Assembly (NCBI GenBank): GCA_035308365.1
Contig: DATGGU010000098.1
Coordinates: 1 to 51,947, forward strand
Length of the DNA: 51,947 nucleotides
Origin: PALSA-505 sp035308365
GTDB lineage: Bacteria > Actinomycetota > Actinomycetes > Streptosporangiales > Streptosporangiaceae
Reading direction: 5' to 3'
Shown here: piece by piece, positions 16,194-25,124 of the stretch
Layout: every line of letters starts with the position of its first letter
Numbering within the stretch: the stretch's first letter is position 1
Made by a program: the position numbers and the translations under genes
Notes under the pieces: generated by a model
Databases searched by the model: none
What the model was told of the DNA's origin: nothing
What the model saw: only the letters and a program-made list of their open reading frames with translations

Positions 16194-17894
16194 CCGCTTG
16201 CCCGGCGCGAGCCCCGGGCCGGCCGCATTCATCACGGCATCCTCGACATCGCCGGCCAGCGGCTGGAAGAAACGCGCGCTCGTTCTTGTGGGCCGTCCCC
16301 GCGCGGGGAGCCGGACTCCGTCCCATCGGATCGCTCCGTCTTCTCCCAGCGCGGCCCACACCTGGCCGGCGAAGGCGGGCATGAGCGGGCAAGCTAGCTG
16401 AGCGAGGGTCCTGGCGGCCGCGGCCTCCACAGCGAGGGCGGCGTCCGCCGCGCCATCGCCGCCGTCGGCGCGAGTGCGGCTCTGCCCCGCCGCGAAGTCC
16501 AGTGCGCAATCGACCAGGACACACAGCAGCCGCACCGCACGGCGGGGCGAGAAGTCTTCGGCGCGATAGGCGTCAAGGGTGGCCTGTGCGAGGCGCTCTA
16601 TCAGCGCCAGGAACGCCCGCTGCGAGCGGTTCATGCCGGTGCCGCCGGGAATGAGGCCGCCCGCCCGGGTCTCGATGCGCGAGAACAGGCCGGTGAGCCA
16701 GCGCTGCCAGGTTCCGGCCAGCATGCCATCGGCGAGATCGCGGAGCCGGTCCCAGCCGAAGGAGGTGCGTTCGAACTCAGGCCGGTCATAGGCGAGCACA
16801 AAGCGTACCGTGCTGGCCGGCACCGTGGCCAGCAGGTCGCTGGCCCAGATCGCATGCCGGCGGCTGGTGGAGAACTTCGAGGCCCCGAGCTGGTAGAACT
16901 CGTTGGTTACCAAGGCGTCGGGTAGCCTGAAGGACGCATCGTAGGCCATCAGCAGGGCCGGCTGAAGCACCGCGTGGAAATACCCGTTGTCGAAGCCGAA
17001 GAACTGGACGATCTGCGTGCCGGGGTCGTTCCAGGCCGCAGGCCAGTCCCGCGGATCCTGCCCGGCATTGTGCAGGGCATGCGCCAGCTCGGCAAAATAC
17101 CCGGGCAGCATCTCCGCCCACACGTAGATGCGCTGGTCTTCGAAGCCGGGGACCGGCATCGGAATACCCCAGTCGGTCGGATGACTCACCGGGATGTCGG
17201 GCAGGCCGCGGGCCAGCATACGTGCGCACAAGGCTTCGAGCTGCGGGCTCATGCTGGCTGCGGCGTGAAAGGAACGCAGTCTCCCGGCGTACTCGCACAG
17301 CGGGAACACCAGCCGGTCGACGAGCCGGCCCGCCGGTTTCCCGCCGCAGGCGTTGCACACCGGATCGATCAGGTCCACGCACTCGTTGGGCAGGGCACAG
17401 TTCTCACAGGAATTCCCGTCGCTGACCGCACCGCAGTGCGGGCACCGTCCGGTGACGTGCGCCTCGAACAGGTAGCGGCGGCAGTTCCGGCAGAACAGGG
17501 CGGGTCCGGTGCGGGCTCGCAGCGCACCGCGCTCATGCAGCCGGCGGAAGAATTCGCGCACGATGCTGACGTGCAGCCCGGAGTGCTGCGGCCGGACGCT
17601 GATGTCAGGCTCAATCCCGGCCGCGGTGAAGATCCGGGTGATCTCGTCGGCGAAAGCATCTGCCATCTCCAGCGGATCGGCCCCATCGCGCCGGGCCTTC
17701 ACGGGCACGTAACTCTGATGCACGTCCGACCCGGTCAGGAACAAGACGTCGGACCCTTGCAGCCGGCAGGCACGGGTCAGGATATCCGCGCCGGAATAGG
17801 GGCCCGACAGATGCCCCAGATGCAGGTCACCGTTGGGCGTGGGCGGTGCGGCGGTCACGATGAGGCGGCGGGGCACGGCGGCATCCAAGGTCAT
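16116..17894 (-). CDS. Methionyl-tRNA-synthetase-like subunit of a hydrazine synthetase
   Basis: 592 residues, class I synthetase fold. The nucleotide motifs are present: HLGH (residues 25-28, for HIGH) and KFSTSR starting at K340 (for KMSKS). Two zinc knuckles are formed by C135/C138/C151/C154 and C163/C166/C180/C183. Equivalents of the methionine pocket (IYVWAEMLPGY, GYFHAVLQPA) are recognisable but altered. It overlaps the upstream cupin gene by 4 bases, and the N-monooxygenase lies just before that. In Spb40-type hydrazine synthetases a MetRS-like domain adenylates an amino acid and transfers it to N6-hydroxylysine, and a cupin domain rearranges the ester to an N-N bond. This context makes a housekeeping tRNA role unlikely. 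The C-terminal 26 residues are antisense to the decarboxylase gene. Confidence 0.85.
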   Translation of the reverse strand: MTLDAAVPRRLIVTAAPPTPNGDLHLGHLSGPYSGADILTRACRLQGSDVLFLTGSDVHQSYVPVKARRDGADPLEMADAFADEITRIFTAAGIEPDISVRPQHSGLHVSIVREFFRRLHERGALRARTGPALFCRNCRRYLFEAHVTGRCPHCGAVSDGNSCENCALPNECVDLIDPVCNACGGKPAGRLVDRLVFPLCEYAGRLRSFHAAASMSPQLEALCARMLARGLPDIPVSHPTDWGIPMPVPGFEDQRIYVWAEMLPGYFAELAHALHNAGQDPRDWPAAWNDPGTQIVQFFGFDNGYFHAVLQPALLMAYDASFRLPDALVTNEFYQLGASKFSTSRRHAIWASDLLATVPASTVRFVLAYDRPEFERTSFGWDRLRDLADGMLAGTWQRWLTGLFSRIETRAGGLIPGGTGMNRSQRAFLALIERLAQATLDAYRAEDFSPRRAVRLLCVLVDCALDFAAGQSRTRADGGDGAADAALAVEAAAARTLAQLACPLMPAFAGQVWAALGEDGAIRWDGVRLPARGRPTRTSARFFQPLAGDVEDAVMNAAGPGLAPGKRSGNPGTDPSAKLFHHTGQQLDIGLS

Positions 17895-18241
17895 AGATCG
17901 ACCGCACCGTGCGCGACAGGCCAGTAAATGGTCAGGAAGACCAGGCGCTCCGTCGTGCTCGGGTTGGTCACCTGATGCCTGCTCCCGGCGGGCAGCAGTG
18001 CGGTGACATCCGGGCCGACTTCGCGTTTGTCTCCGTCAACGGTCAGGATCCCGTTCCCCGAGAGGAAGACGAACATCTCGTGGTCCTCGTGGTCATGGGG
18101 GTCGGTAGATCCACCGGGCTCGACGACTGCGCGCCCGACTCCCCAGGGAGCGAGCTCGTCGCCGCCGTGGGGGTAGATCTGCTGGTAGCGGATCCCGTAG
18201 GCACTGATGAGCTGCTCTTCGCCCATCTGTCGTATCAGCAT
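17891..18241 (-). CDS. Stand-alone cupin, N-N bond-forming partner
   Basis: A 116-residue single-domain cupin. Motif 1 is DPHDHEDHEMFVFLSGNG, with metal ligands H49, H51 and E55; motif 2 has H89 in PAGSRHQVTN. It ends 4 bases inside the MetRS-like gene and starts 10 bases after the monooxygenase. In described hydrazine synthetases the cupin is fused N-terminal to the MetRS-like domain; here gene order is the same but a stop and restart separate them. Inferred job: metal-assisted rearrangement of the O-aminoacyl-N6-hydroxylysine ester to a hydrazine. A general cupin isomerase or dioxygenase role is possible but less likely given the neighbours. Confidence 0.82.
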   Translation of the reverse strand: MLIRQMGEEQLISAYGIRYQQIYPHGGDELAPWGVGRAVVEPGGSTDPHDHEDHEMFVFLSGNGILTVDGDKREVGPDVTALLPAGSRHQVTNPSTTERLVFLTIYWPVAHGAVDL

Positions 18242-18251
18242 GGCGGCTCCT

Positions 18252-19679
18252 TTAGTCTGCGTTGCTACGGCCTGGCGCGGTTACGCTGGGACGGGGCGGT
18301 CCCGCCACCGCCTGCTCTCCTGTTTCGGCCGGGCACATGGCTGCGGACCCGAACGCGGTGAATGCGGTGCGGGCGGGCAACCGGTAGACGTTGCGGCCGG
18401 CTATCGCGTTGAGGATGACCGCCGATCGCCACGCGGCCAGGCCCAGGTCCGGCGCACCGACGCCGTGTGTGTGCCGTTCCGCGTTCTGAACGAATACCGA
18501 CCCGCGGATCGGCTCGTCCACGACGAGCCGGTATTGCGAATCGACCATCAGCCTGCCGGATCGGTCGCGCCGCAGGCTGAGCCCCGCGTTGCGAAGCAGG
18601 ACCTCGGCGGGCCTTTCCACGTAGCCGGTGGCCAGGACGAGCGCATCAGTCATCAAGGTCAGGTGACGATGCTGCTGGGTATGCCGCAGGCACAGCCGGA
18701 TCTGGCCGTCGTGGACCGTTGCGGCGCGCACCTCGGTGGCCGGCCGCAGCACCGCGGCCGGCCAGTGGCCAGTCAGCGTCCTGCTGTAGAGCTCGTCGTA
18801 GATTTCCGCGATCGTCTGCACGGAGATGGCTTTGTACAGTTGCGACTGCCGGGGAAGCAGCCGGTCCCGTTCCGGCTCGGAAAGGCCGTGGAAGAACCTC
18901 GTGTAGTCGGGGGTGAAGTGCTCCAGTCCCAGCTTGGAGTACTCCATCGGGGCGAACGCCGCTGACCGGGAGATCCAGTGCAGCCCTTCTTGTCCCGTGG
19001 GCCGCGCGCGCAACAGGTCAAGGAAGATCTCCGCACCGGACTGGCCCGATCCGACGACCGTGACGTGCGCCTTTGCCTGCAATGCCGGACGGTGGGCCAG
19101 GTACTCGGCCGAGTGCAACGCTGTCACGCGCTCGTCCGCGACCAGGGGGCGCAGCGCTTCGGGCAGGTGCGGCTCGGTGCCGATGCCGAGCACCACATTG
19201 CGCGCGTGGCAGCACCCGGCCGACACGGCCGCACCCGTCGCATCCTCGCGGACGTAACAGACCGTAAATCTCTGGTGTTCACCATCCCACGCCACCGACT
19301 CGACCCGGCTGCCGAACCAGCAGCGCGGCAGGCCGCGGCTCACCCAGCGGCAGTAGGCTTCATACTCGGCCCGGTGCAGGTGCTGCCGCTCCGCGAAATA
19401 GAACGGGAATAGCCGGTCATTGGCTTGCAGGTAACTGAGGAATGACCAGCGGCTCGTCGGATCGACCAGGCTCACCAGGTCGGCGAGGAAAGGGACCTGA
19501 ACCGTCGTCCCACTGATCATCAATCCTGGGTGCCAGTGGAATTCATGCCGCTGATCGAGAAAGGCAGCCCGCAGTCCGGGCACTTTATCAGCCAGTGCTG
19601 CTAACGACAGGTTGAATGGCCCGATGCCGACGCCCAGGAGGTCAATGACCTTCGGTGAGTGATGAGCATCGTTCGTCAT
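18252..19679 (-). CDS. L-lysine/L-ornithine N-monooxygenase
   Basis: 475-residue flavin N-hydroxylase of the SidA/IucD/PvdA family. FAD motif LLGVGIGPFNLSLAAL near residues 14-29, substrate and flavin region VQVPFLADLVSLVDPTS and WSFLSYLQ, NADPH motif VVGSGQSGAEIF, and the C-terminal ATGY motif. ATG at 19679 with AAAGGG upstream. It heads an operon with the cupin and MetRS-like genes, the arrangement expected for hydrazine formation, where it would make N6-hydroxylysine. Hydroxamate-siderophore use is the usual alternative, but no acyltransferase, NRPS or iron transporter is present. Lysine versus ornithine preference cannot be settled by eye. Confidence 0.88.
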   Translation of the reverse strand: MTNDAHHSPKVIDLLGVGIGPFNLSLAALADKVPGLRAAFLDQRHEFHWHPGLMISGTTVQVPFLADLVSLVDPTSRWSFLSYLQANDRLFPFYFAERQHLHRAEYEAYCRWVSRGLPRCWFGSRVESVAWDGEHQRFTVCYVREDATGAAVSAGCCHARNVVLGIGTEPHLPEALRPLVADERVTALHSAEYLAHRPALQAKAHVTVVGSGQSGAEIFLDLLRARPTGQEGLHWISRSAAFAPMEYSKLGLEHFTPDYTRFFHGLSEPERDRLLPRQSQLYKAISVQTIAEIYDELYSRTLTGHWPAAVLRPATEVRAATVHDGQIRLCLRHTQQHRHLTLMTDALVLATGYVERPAEVLLRNAGLSLRRDRSGRLMVDSQYRLVVDEPIRGSVFVQNAERHTHGVGAPDLGLAAWRSAVILNAIAGRNVYRLPARTAFTAFGSAAMCPAETGEQAVAGPPRPSVTAPGRSNAD

Positions 19680-19785
19680 GCGTGCCCTTTCACGCCACCC
19701 GCGACGCAGTCAATGGTTCAGAAAACTGTGCTCCGCAAAGCCTCCGGCTATGTTTCTGCGCAGCACCGGAACAGATAATGCCATA

Positions 19786-19814
19786 ATTCTGGCAAGCTGG
19801 TTCTTGATTGACAA
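19786..19814 (-). promoter_or_regulatory. Promoter of the N-hydroxylase / cupin / MetRS-like operon
   Basis: On the minus strand: TTGTCA (19814-19809), 17 bases, CAGAAT (19791-19786), about 107 bases before the ATG at 19679. The surrounding 293-base divergent gap (19680-19972) holds no other gene I can support. Confidence 0.45.
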
Positions 19815-19887
19815 GGGCGATGTGCGAATACCCACTGGCTGCCGGCGCCGGCCACGGCGGGCCCAACCGCCGCTGGAGCCCGCGGCG

Positions 19888-19916
19888 TTGGACAGCCCAA
19901 CCGGTTACTGTAAGCT
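19888..19916 (+). promoter_or_regulatory. Promoter of the small unknown gene
   Basis: TTGGAC (19888-19893), 17 bases, TAAGCT (19911-19916), 57 bases before the chosen ATG at 19973. Confidence 0.45.
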
Positions 19917-19972
19917 ATCATGAGATTACGCCGTGGCGTCCAGGAAGCTGGCCGATACGGTTTGGGGACACG

Positions 19973-20446
19973 ATGCTGTTGCTGTTCCGCGAAGACGAAG
20001 ACGGTGGCCTGGTCGCCAGGCGGCCGCGGATTCGCGACCGGGTCATGGCCAGGGCCCGCGCGAACCAGCTTGACCGTAAGCTGGCCGCCGGTGTCCCGCC
20101 CGAGTCGGCTCCCGCGCTCGCCCTCAGGGCAGGTCAGCTGGTCAGCCCGGGGATGCGGCGCGACCTCGCCCGCAGCCTGGAGATTCTGGTAGGGGCCGGG
20201 CAACGGCCACGATCCCCCCGGCCAGCCGTACCCCTCTACCGCCAGCGGATAGTGCGGGCAGCGGCGGACCTCGATGAGCTGGTGTGCAGGCTCCGGTGTC
20301 CGCTTCCGCCGTCCGCGCGTGGCATCGCCCAGGTGAGCGTCCTGCTCAGTGACGGCAGCGGTCCGCTTTACCTGGACGGCAGTGCGGACGACCTGCACCT
20401 CGCCCTGGTGGAGGCGATTCACCAGCTCGGTCCGGCCATACTATGA
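19973..20446 (+). CDS. Conserved-looking hypothetical protein, 157 residues
   Basis: Start chosen at the ATG at 19973, preceded by TTTGGGGA and a promoter-like pair further up; the open frame extends to 19808 but that part lies before the promoter. The protein is Arg/Ala/Leu-rich and mostly helical by appearance, with RARANQLDRKLAAGVPPES and LVSPGMRRDLARSLEIL in the middle and a beta-like C-terminus (VSVLLSDGSGPLYL). No enzyme motif, membrane helix or signal peptide is visible. This style of short Arg-rich protein is common in actinomycetes without known function. Its 3' end overlaps the convergent PhzE-like gene by 28 bases. I do not recognise its function. Confidence 0.6.
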   Translation: MLLLFREDEDGGLVARRPRIRDRVMARARANQLDRKLAAGVPPESAPALALRAGQLVSPGMRRDLARSLEILVGAGQRPRSPRPAVPLYRQRIVRAAADLDELVCRLRCPLPPSARGIAQVSVLLSDGSGPLYLDGSADDLHLALVEAIHQLGPAIL

Positions 20447-22458
20447 CATGACGAACCTGCCCCCGGCGCCCCCGGGGCCCCCGGGGCCCGCGCGGCGCGC
20501 TGAGGCGCCAGCGACAGCAGCGCGGTGACTTCGTGTTCCAGGATCTGCACGCCGCGCTCGGTCAGCACCGATTCCGGGTGGAACTGGAATGAGCTGAAGC
20601 CCCGGCCGCGCAGCGCGTGTACCTCACCGGTTCGCTGGTCACGGCTGACCGTGACCGGGCCGTGGCCGTGCGCGGCGGGACCGGGGTCGCCGGGCGGCAG
20701 GAACGCGGCGTAGGTGTTGTAGAAGCCCACCCGGCAGGGTTGGCCAAAGAGGCTGATTTCGCGCTGCACGCCCTGGTTGGGGACGTCTTTTCTGGCTACG
20801 GTGAACCCAAGGAGCCTGGCCAGGACCTGATGGCCGAGGCACAGGCCGAGCAGCGGCGTCCCGTTGCGAAGCAGATCCGCGGTGATGGCGTGCAGCCTGG
20901 CGATCTTGGGGTCGCTCAAGTTCAGCGGGTCGCCGGGCCCTGGGCCGACCACGACGAGATCGGCGTCGTCGCCGCCGGTGACCGCCTGGTACGTCCGTGC
21001 CGTCACGGTCAGGCCAAGCGAACGGAGCTGATGCCCGAGCATCGCGATGAAGGTGTCCTCGGCGTCGATGAGCAGCACCTCGGCGCCGGCCACGGCGGGC
21101 GCGGCAGCACCGGAGTAGCCGTCCTTCAGCCAGAATCCGGCCAGGGTCGCGTTCCTGTGCTCGAGGGCACGCCGGACCGCCGGGTCCGCGCTCAGCGGGC
21201 GCCGGAGGCTGCCCCCGGCGGCACCCGTCCCGGCCAGGGATGCGGCACCTGAGACGGTGCCGCGCGAGGGGTTGTGCCGGAGCGCCGCGAGCAGCCCGGC
21301 CGCCTTGCCTGCCGTCTCGGCCACCTCCGAGGCCGGGTCTGAATGCCGTACCAAGGTGGCCCCGACGTCGATCTTCATCCGCCCGGCCGGGTCGATGTCG
21401 GCGGTGCGGATGAGGATCGCCGAATCCAGCGTGCGGGCCCCCGCTGCATCCCGCCCGATGAGCGCGAGCACGCCGCTGTAGTAGCCGCGGCCGGATGCCT
21501 CGTAACGGGTGATGACCCGGCAGGCATTCTCCAGCGGGCTGCCCACCACGGGAGGCGCGAACATCGTCTCGCGCAGGATGTCGCGGACGTCCAGCGCGCT
21601 GTGCCCCTCGATGACGTACTCGGTGTGGGCAAGCCGTGCCATCTCCCTGAGAAACGGGCCGACGACGCGGCCGCCCCGCTCGCAGACGCGGGCCATCATC
21701 TTCAGTTCCTCATCGAGCACCATGAACAGCTCGTCGGTCTCCTTCTCATCCGCGAGGAACCGCAGCACATCGGCGGGCGCTGGGCCGCCCGGTGGGTAGC
21801 GATAGGTGCCGCTGATCGGGCTCATGGTGGCTACCCCGCCCGTGAGGCTGACGTGGCGCTCCGGCGTCGCGCCGATCAGCGTCCTTGCACCGGTATGCAC
21901 GAGGAACGTCCAGTACGATCCCGTCTCGACGCTGAGCAGCCGGCGGAATATGGCCAGTGCTGTGGCCCGGGAGAAGTTCTCGATGGTGGCGACGAACGAG
22001 CGCCTGATGACGAAGTTCGCGCCGGCCCCCCGCCCGATCTCCTCGGACAGGACCTTCCTGACGATCTCCGCGTAGCTGGCGTCGTCCACGTCGAAGCCTT
22101 CCCCCGACAGCACGACCTGGGTATCCGGCAGCAGACTGCACGCCTCCGCCCGGCGCATCGACCCCCGGTGCGTGACCATCATCGTCAGGAGCGATGACCC
22201 GTCGTCCCGGCAGGCGAACCCCCGCTCCCTGATCTGGCGGTATGGAATCATCACGAGCATGTCAGGCCCGGGCGCCTGCCGCCGGTCGCCGGCTGGCAAC
22301 TGCAGTTCCGACAGGCGTTCGGCCGTCCCGGTCGTCCCGGCCAATACGTCGATGTGGTCACCGTCGCCCGACTTTGGCCGGTAGATCAGGGCGAACGCGC
22401 CAACCGCGGGATCCAGGAGGTGGCCGGCCACGTTGGTGCCGTGCCACTGCCTATCCAT
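20419..22458 (-). CDS. PhzE-like 2-amino-2-deoxyisochorismate (ADIC) synthase
   Basis: A 679-residue fusion of a chorismate-using TrpE-like domain (residues ~1-400) and a glutamine amidotransferase (~440-650). The first has SPISGTYRYP, ADEKETDELFMVLDEELKM, HTEYVIEGHSALD and VVGSPLENA; the second has the nucleophile in LLGLCLGHQ and the His-Glu pair in FQFHPESV. The linker with ALEHRNATLAGFWLKDGYS is typical of PhzE rather than split anthranilate synthases. Product: ADIC from chorismate plus glutamine. It overlaps the LivF-like gene by 8 bases, so it is the last gene of the transporter operon. The C-terminus has a low-complexity tail (APGAPGAPGAG). PhzD-, SDR- and DAHP-synthase partners occur elsewhere in the window. 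Confidence 0.88.
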   Translation of the reverse strand: MDRQWHGTNVAGHLLDPAVGAFALIYRPKSGDGDHIDVLAGTTGTAERLSELQLPAGDRRQAPGPDMLVMIPYRQIRERGFACRDDGSSLLTMMVTHRGSMRRAEACSLLPDTQVVLSGEGFDVDDASYAEIVRKVLSEEIGRGAGANFVIRRSFVATIENFSRATALAIFRRLLSVETGSYWTFLVHTGARTLIGATPERHVSLTGGVATMSPISGTYRYPPGGPAPADVLRFLADEKETDELFMVLDEELKMMARVCERGGRVVGPFLREMARLAHTEYVIEGHSALDVRDILRETMFAPPVVGSPLENACRVITRYEASGRGYYSGVLALIGRDAAGARTLDSAILIRTADIDPAGRMKIDVGATLVRHSDPASEVAETAGKAAGLLAALRHNPSRGTVSGAASLAGTGAAGGSLRRPLSADPAVRRALEHRNATLAGFWLKDGYSGAAAPAVAGAEVLLIDAEDTFIAMLGHQLRSLGLTVTARTYQAVTGGDDADLVVVGPGPGDPLNLSDPKIARLHAITADLLRNGTPLLGLCLGHQVLARLLGFTVARKDVPNQGVQREISLFGQPCRVGFYNTYAAFLPPGDPGPAAHGHGPVTVSRDQRTGEVHALRGRGFSSFQFHPESVLTERGVQILEHEVTALLSLAPQRAARAPGAPGAPGAGSSCHSMAGPSW
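20461..20491. repeat. Short tandem GC repeat in the PhzE-like 3' end
   Basis: About three copies of a 9-base unit (GGGGCCCCC-like) encode Ala-Pro-Gly repeats at the protein C-terminus. This is probably replication slippage in a dispensable tail. Confidence 0.5.
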
Positions 22459-23230
22459 CGCAGTGCCCGCCGCCGTCGGCCGGTGCCCGGCCGAGGAACT
22501 GCTCGGCGAAGTCCGCGCGCGTCAGCAGGTCGCGACCCGCGGCCGAAAGCACAACCTGGCCCCCGACCATGACGTATCCCCAGTCGGAAATGCTGAGCGC
22601 GGCCAGGACCCGCTGCTCGACGAGCAGGACGCCGGCCCCACCTCGCGCCAGTGCGCGCACCTGGCTGGTCAGCACCCGGTGGGCCAGATCGTCGGACAGG
22701 CCTGCCGTCGGCTCATCCAGCACAACCAGCGTGGGCCGGGGGATCAGGGCTCGCGCGATGGCCAGCATCTTCCGCTCCCCTCCGCTGAGCTTATGCGCCC
22801 GCCTGCCGAGCAGCGGCCGCAAGCCCGGGAACAGCGTGAGAACCTCGTCAAGACGCCGCGTGAACTGCCTGCGGGCCAGCAGGAACCCGCCCATCTCCAG
22901 GTTCTCGAGTACGGTCAGCGCCCCGAATACCTCATTGACCTGCGGGACATAAGAGAGGCCATGGCGGGCCAGCTTGTGCGTCGGCAACCGGGTGACGTCC
23001 TGGCCAGCCAGGCGCACGGTGCCGGAAAATTTCGGCAGGTTTCCAGTGAGCGTCTTGAGCAGCGTGCTCTTCCCGGCACCGTTGGGGCCGATGACTGAGA
23101 CCACCTCCGCGGCACCGACCCCCAGCGAAACAGACCTGACCACGGGAACGTGCCGGGTGTAACCGGCGGTGACGTCGCTGACCGCCAGGCGTGGCTCCGG
23201 CCGGGCGGCGGGATCAGGCGAGGTAGGCAC
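22451..23230 (-). CDS. Branched-chain-type ABC transporter ATPase (LivF class)
   Basis: 259 residues from the GTG at 23230 (GAGG 6 bases upstream); the frame is open further but overlaps the LivG-like gene. Walker A GPNGAGKSTLLK, Q-loop SYVPQVNEVF, signature KLSGGERKM, Walker B LVVLDEPTAGLS, and the LivF-type VLLVEQRVLAAL end. It overlaps the LivG-like gene by 17 bases and the ADIC synthase by 8, linking transporter and biosynthesis in one transcript. Confidence 0.9.
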   Translation of the reverse strand: MPTSPDPAARPEPRLAVSDVTAGYTRHVPVVRSVSLGVGAAEVVSVIGPNGAGKSTLLKTLTGNLPKFSGTVRLAGQDVTRLPTHKLARHGLSYVPQVNEVFGALTVLENLEMGGFLLARRQFTRRLDEVLTLFPGLRPLLGRRAHKLSGGERKMLAIARALIPRPTLVVLDEPTAGLSDDLAHRVLTSQVRALARGGAGVLLVEQRVLAALSISDWGYVMVGGQVVLSAAGRDLLTRADFAEQFLGRAPADGGGHCDG

Positions 23231-24008
23231 GCTTGACCTCGTCACTCGCGCGTATCTGGGGCATCGTCCCTTCGGCGACCTTCGCACCCCTGACCATGAC
23301 GATCACCCTGGCGCAGCAGCGTTCCACGATAGAAAGCTCGTGCTCCACCATCAGCATCGGGAGCCCGCGCTGGCACAGATCCCGCAGATGCGCCTCGATC
23401 CGGCCGTGCAGTGCCGGGTGCACTCCCGCCATGGGCTCGTCAAGAAGCAGCAGGCTGGGCCCGGCCATGAGGGCACGCATGATCTCGACCAGGCGTTTCT
23501 CGCCGCTGCTGAGATCGCCTGCGTAAACGTTAGCCTGATGCGCCAGACCGTATCGTTCGAGGAGTTCGGTGGCCCTTGCCAGGACCAGCGCCCGGTGTGC
23601 CCGCCAAGCGCGCCGGCGCAGCAGTGCCCCCGTCACTGTCTCGCCTGGGCCACCAGCCGCGACGAGCAGGTTCTCCAGAACGGTGAGCCGCTTGAATTCG
23701 CTGGAGAGCTGGAATGTGCGGATGAGACCGGCGCGGGCGCGCCGCCCCGGCGGCTGGCGGGTGATGTCCTGGCCGTGGAACATGACGCGACCACCGGTGG
23801 GGCGGACCTCGCCGGCGATCATCGCGACGGTCGTGGTCTTGCCAGCGCCGTTCGGGCCGATCAAGCCGGTGATGCCGGCTGCCGGAACTGTGAAGCTGAC
23901 ACCGGCCACCGCGTTCACGCCACCGTAATTGCGCCGCAGCCCGAGAACGCGCAGGGGATCGCCGGCCGCTGGGTGGTCTTGCGTGGCTGGGTGGCCGGGC
24001 GCGATCAT
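23214..24008 (-). CDS. Branched-chain-type ABC transporter ATPase (LivG class)
   Basis: 264 residues from the ATG at 24008, which shares one base with the LivM stop (TGATG). Walker A GPNGAGKTTT, signature LSSGEKRLVEIM, Walker B LLLLDEPMAGVHP and the H-loop MLMVEHELSIVE. The LivG-specific insertion (GLIRTFQLSSEFKRLTVLEN) is present. The frame is open to 24161, but the extra residues mirror the LivM gene in another frame. Confidence 0.9.
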   Translation of the reverse strand: MIAPGHPATQDHPAAGDPLRVLGLRRNYGGVNAVAGVSFTVPAAGITGLIGPNGAGKTTTVAMIAGEVRPTGGRVMFHGQDITRQPPGRRARAGLIRTFQLSSEFKRLTVLENLLVAAGGPGETVTGALLRRRAWRAHRALVLARATELLERYGLAHQANVYAGDLSSGEKRLVEIMRALMAGPSLLLLDEPMAGVHPALHGRIEAHLRDLCQRGLPMLMVEHELSIVERCCARVIVMVRGAKVAEGTMPQIRASDEVKRAYLA

Positions 24009-25033
24009 CAGACGCTCCCGGGTGACGGCCTGGGTGAGGCCCCCGTGGTGGGATTCCCACCGGGCGCGCGGGCCACGGCGAGCCGTTGGATACGCTCCGG
24101 CACCAGGCCCCGCGGGCGGAACCAGAGGAATACCAAGGTCAGCAGTGCGGTGGAAACCCATTCGAGCGCGCTGGTGAATCCGGGCCGGAGAAACTGCGGG
24201 AGAAAGCTGGGCGCCTGCAAAAAGAGGACGAGCACCACCAGTGCGCCGGCGACCACGCCGCGGTCGTTACCGAGACCGCCGACGATCAGGGCGGTGAACA
24301 GGGCCAGCGTCTCCGGGAACAGCCATGATTGCGGCGACCACACGCTGATGAACTGGACGAGTACCGCACCGGACAGGCCGGCGATCGCGCCACCCACGGT
24401 CAGGGCGGTGAGACGGAGCCGCACCACCTCCTTGCCAAGCGCAGCCGCGGCCGTGTCATTGTCGCGCAGCGCTCGCCAGGCCAGGCCGAGCGGGGACCGG
24501 GTGACCACCCGTACGGCCTGGTACACAACAAGCGTCAGGACCGCGGTGTATACGGCGTAGGCCCAGTCGTAACCGATGCTGGACAGGCCCAGCCATGACT
24601 GGAGCGGCTGCGGGATCAGTGACAATCCGCTGTAGCCGTTGAACAGGCCTTTGGCATTGCCTACCACTTGATTGGCGACCACGGCGAAAACCAGGAGCAC
24701 CGTTGCCTGGTAATCACGCCGGAGCCTGCTCAGCACAATGAGCCCGGAGAGGACGGACAGCAGGGCGCCGGCGGCTGCCGCCGCGAGCAGGGGCAGCGGA
24801 AAGGGCAGCCGGGAGCCGCCGATGTATTCCTGGAACCCACCCTGGCTGGCCGGTGTCGGCGGGCCAAGCGTCAGCACGCCGGCAACATAGGCGCCGGCCG
24901 CCTGGTAAATCACAAATCCGAGGTTGACAATGCCCGCGCAAGAATATTGCACATGCAGCCCCAGGCAGGCCATCACCGCTACCCCGGAATAGACCAGGAG
25001 GGTCGCCGTATAGAACTGGAGGGTGATATTCAT
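24008..25033 (-). CDS. Branched-chain-type ABC transporter permease (LivM class)
   Basis: 341 residues from the ATG at 25033 (GGTGGGT upstream). About nine hydrophobic helices; LivM hallmarks are SCAGIVNLGFVIYQAAGAYV, the cytoplasmic LAWRALRDNDTAAAALGKEV and the LFTALIVGGLGN loop. The open frame extends to 25291, but the first 86 codons are Arg/Pro-rich and not membrane-like. A 91-base gap separates it from LivH. Confidence 0.88.
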   Translation of the reverse strand: MNITLQFYTATLLVYSGVAVMACLGLHVQYSCAGIVNLGFVIYQAAGAYVAGVLTLGPPTPASQGGFQEYIGGSRLPFPLPLLAAAAAGALLSVLSGLIVLSRLRRDYQATVLLVFAVVANQVVGNAKGLFNGYSGLSLIPQPLQSWLGLSSIGYDWAYAVYTAVLTLVVYQAVRVVTRSPLGLAWRALRDNDTAAAALGKEVVRLRLTALTVGGAIAGLSGAVLVQFISVWSPQSWLFPETLALFTALIVGGLGNDRGVVAGALVVLVLFLQAPSFLPQFLRPGFTSALEWVSTALLTLVFLWFRPRGLVPERIQRLAVARAPGGNPTTGASPRPSPGSV

Positions 25034-25124
25034 TACCCACCCGCACCGATGCCAGGGCAGAAGTCCACGCCCGCCCAGGGGCAGGAGCACATGGCTGTCC
25101 CGTGCCAAGGCGACGTGGCCCCCA

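Noticed and set aside
16116..17894. Housekeeping methionyl-tRNA synthetase
   Set aside because: The altered methionine pocket, shared operon with cupin and N-monooxygenase, and lack of tRNA-related neighbours argue for the hydrazine synthetase branch.
18252..19679. Piperazate-type N-N bond formation from N-hydroxyornithine
   Set aside because: No KtzT/PipS-like heme protein is encoded in the window, while the cupin/MetRS pair next door explains the hydroxylase.
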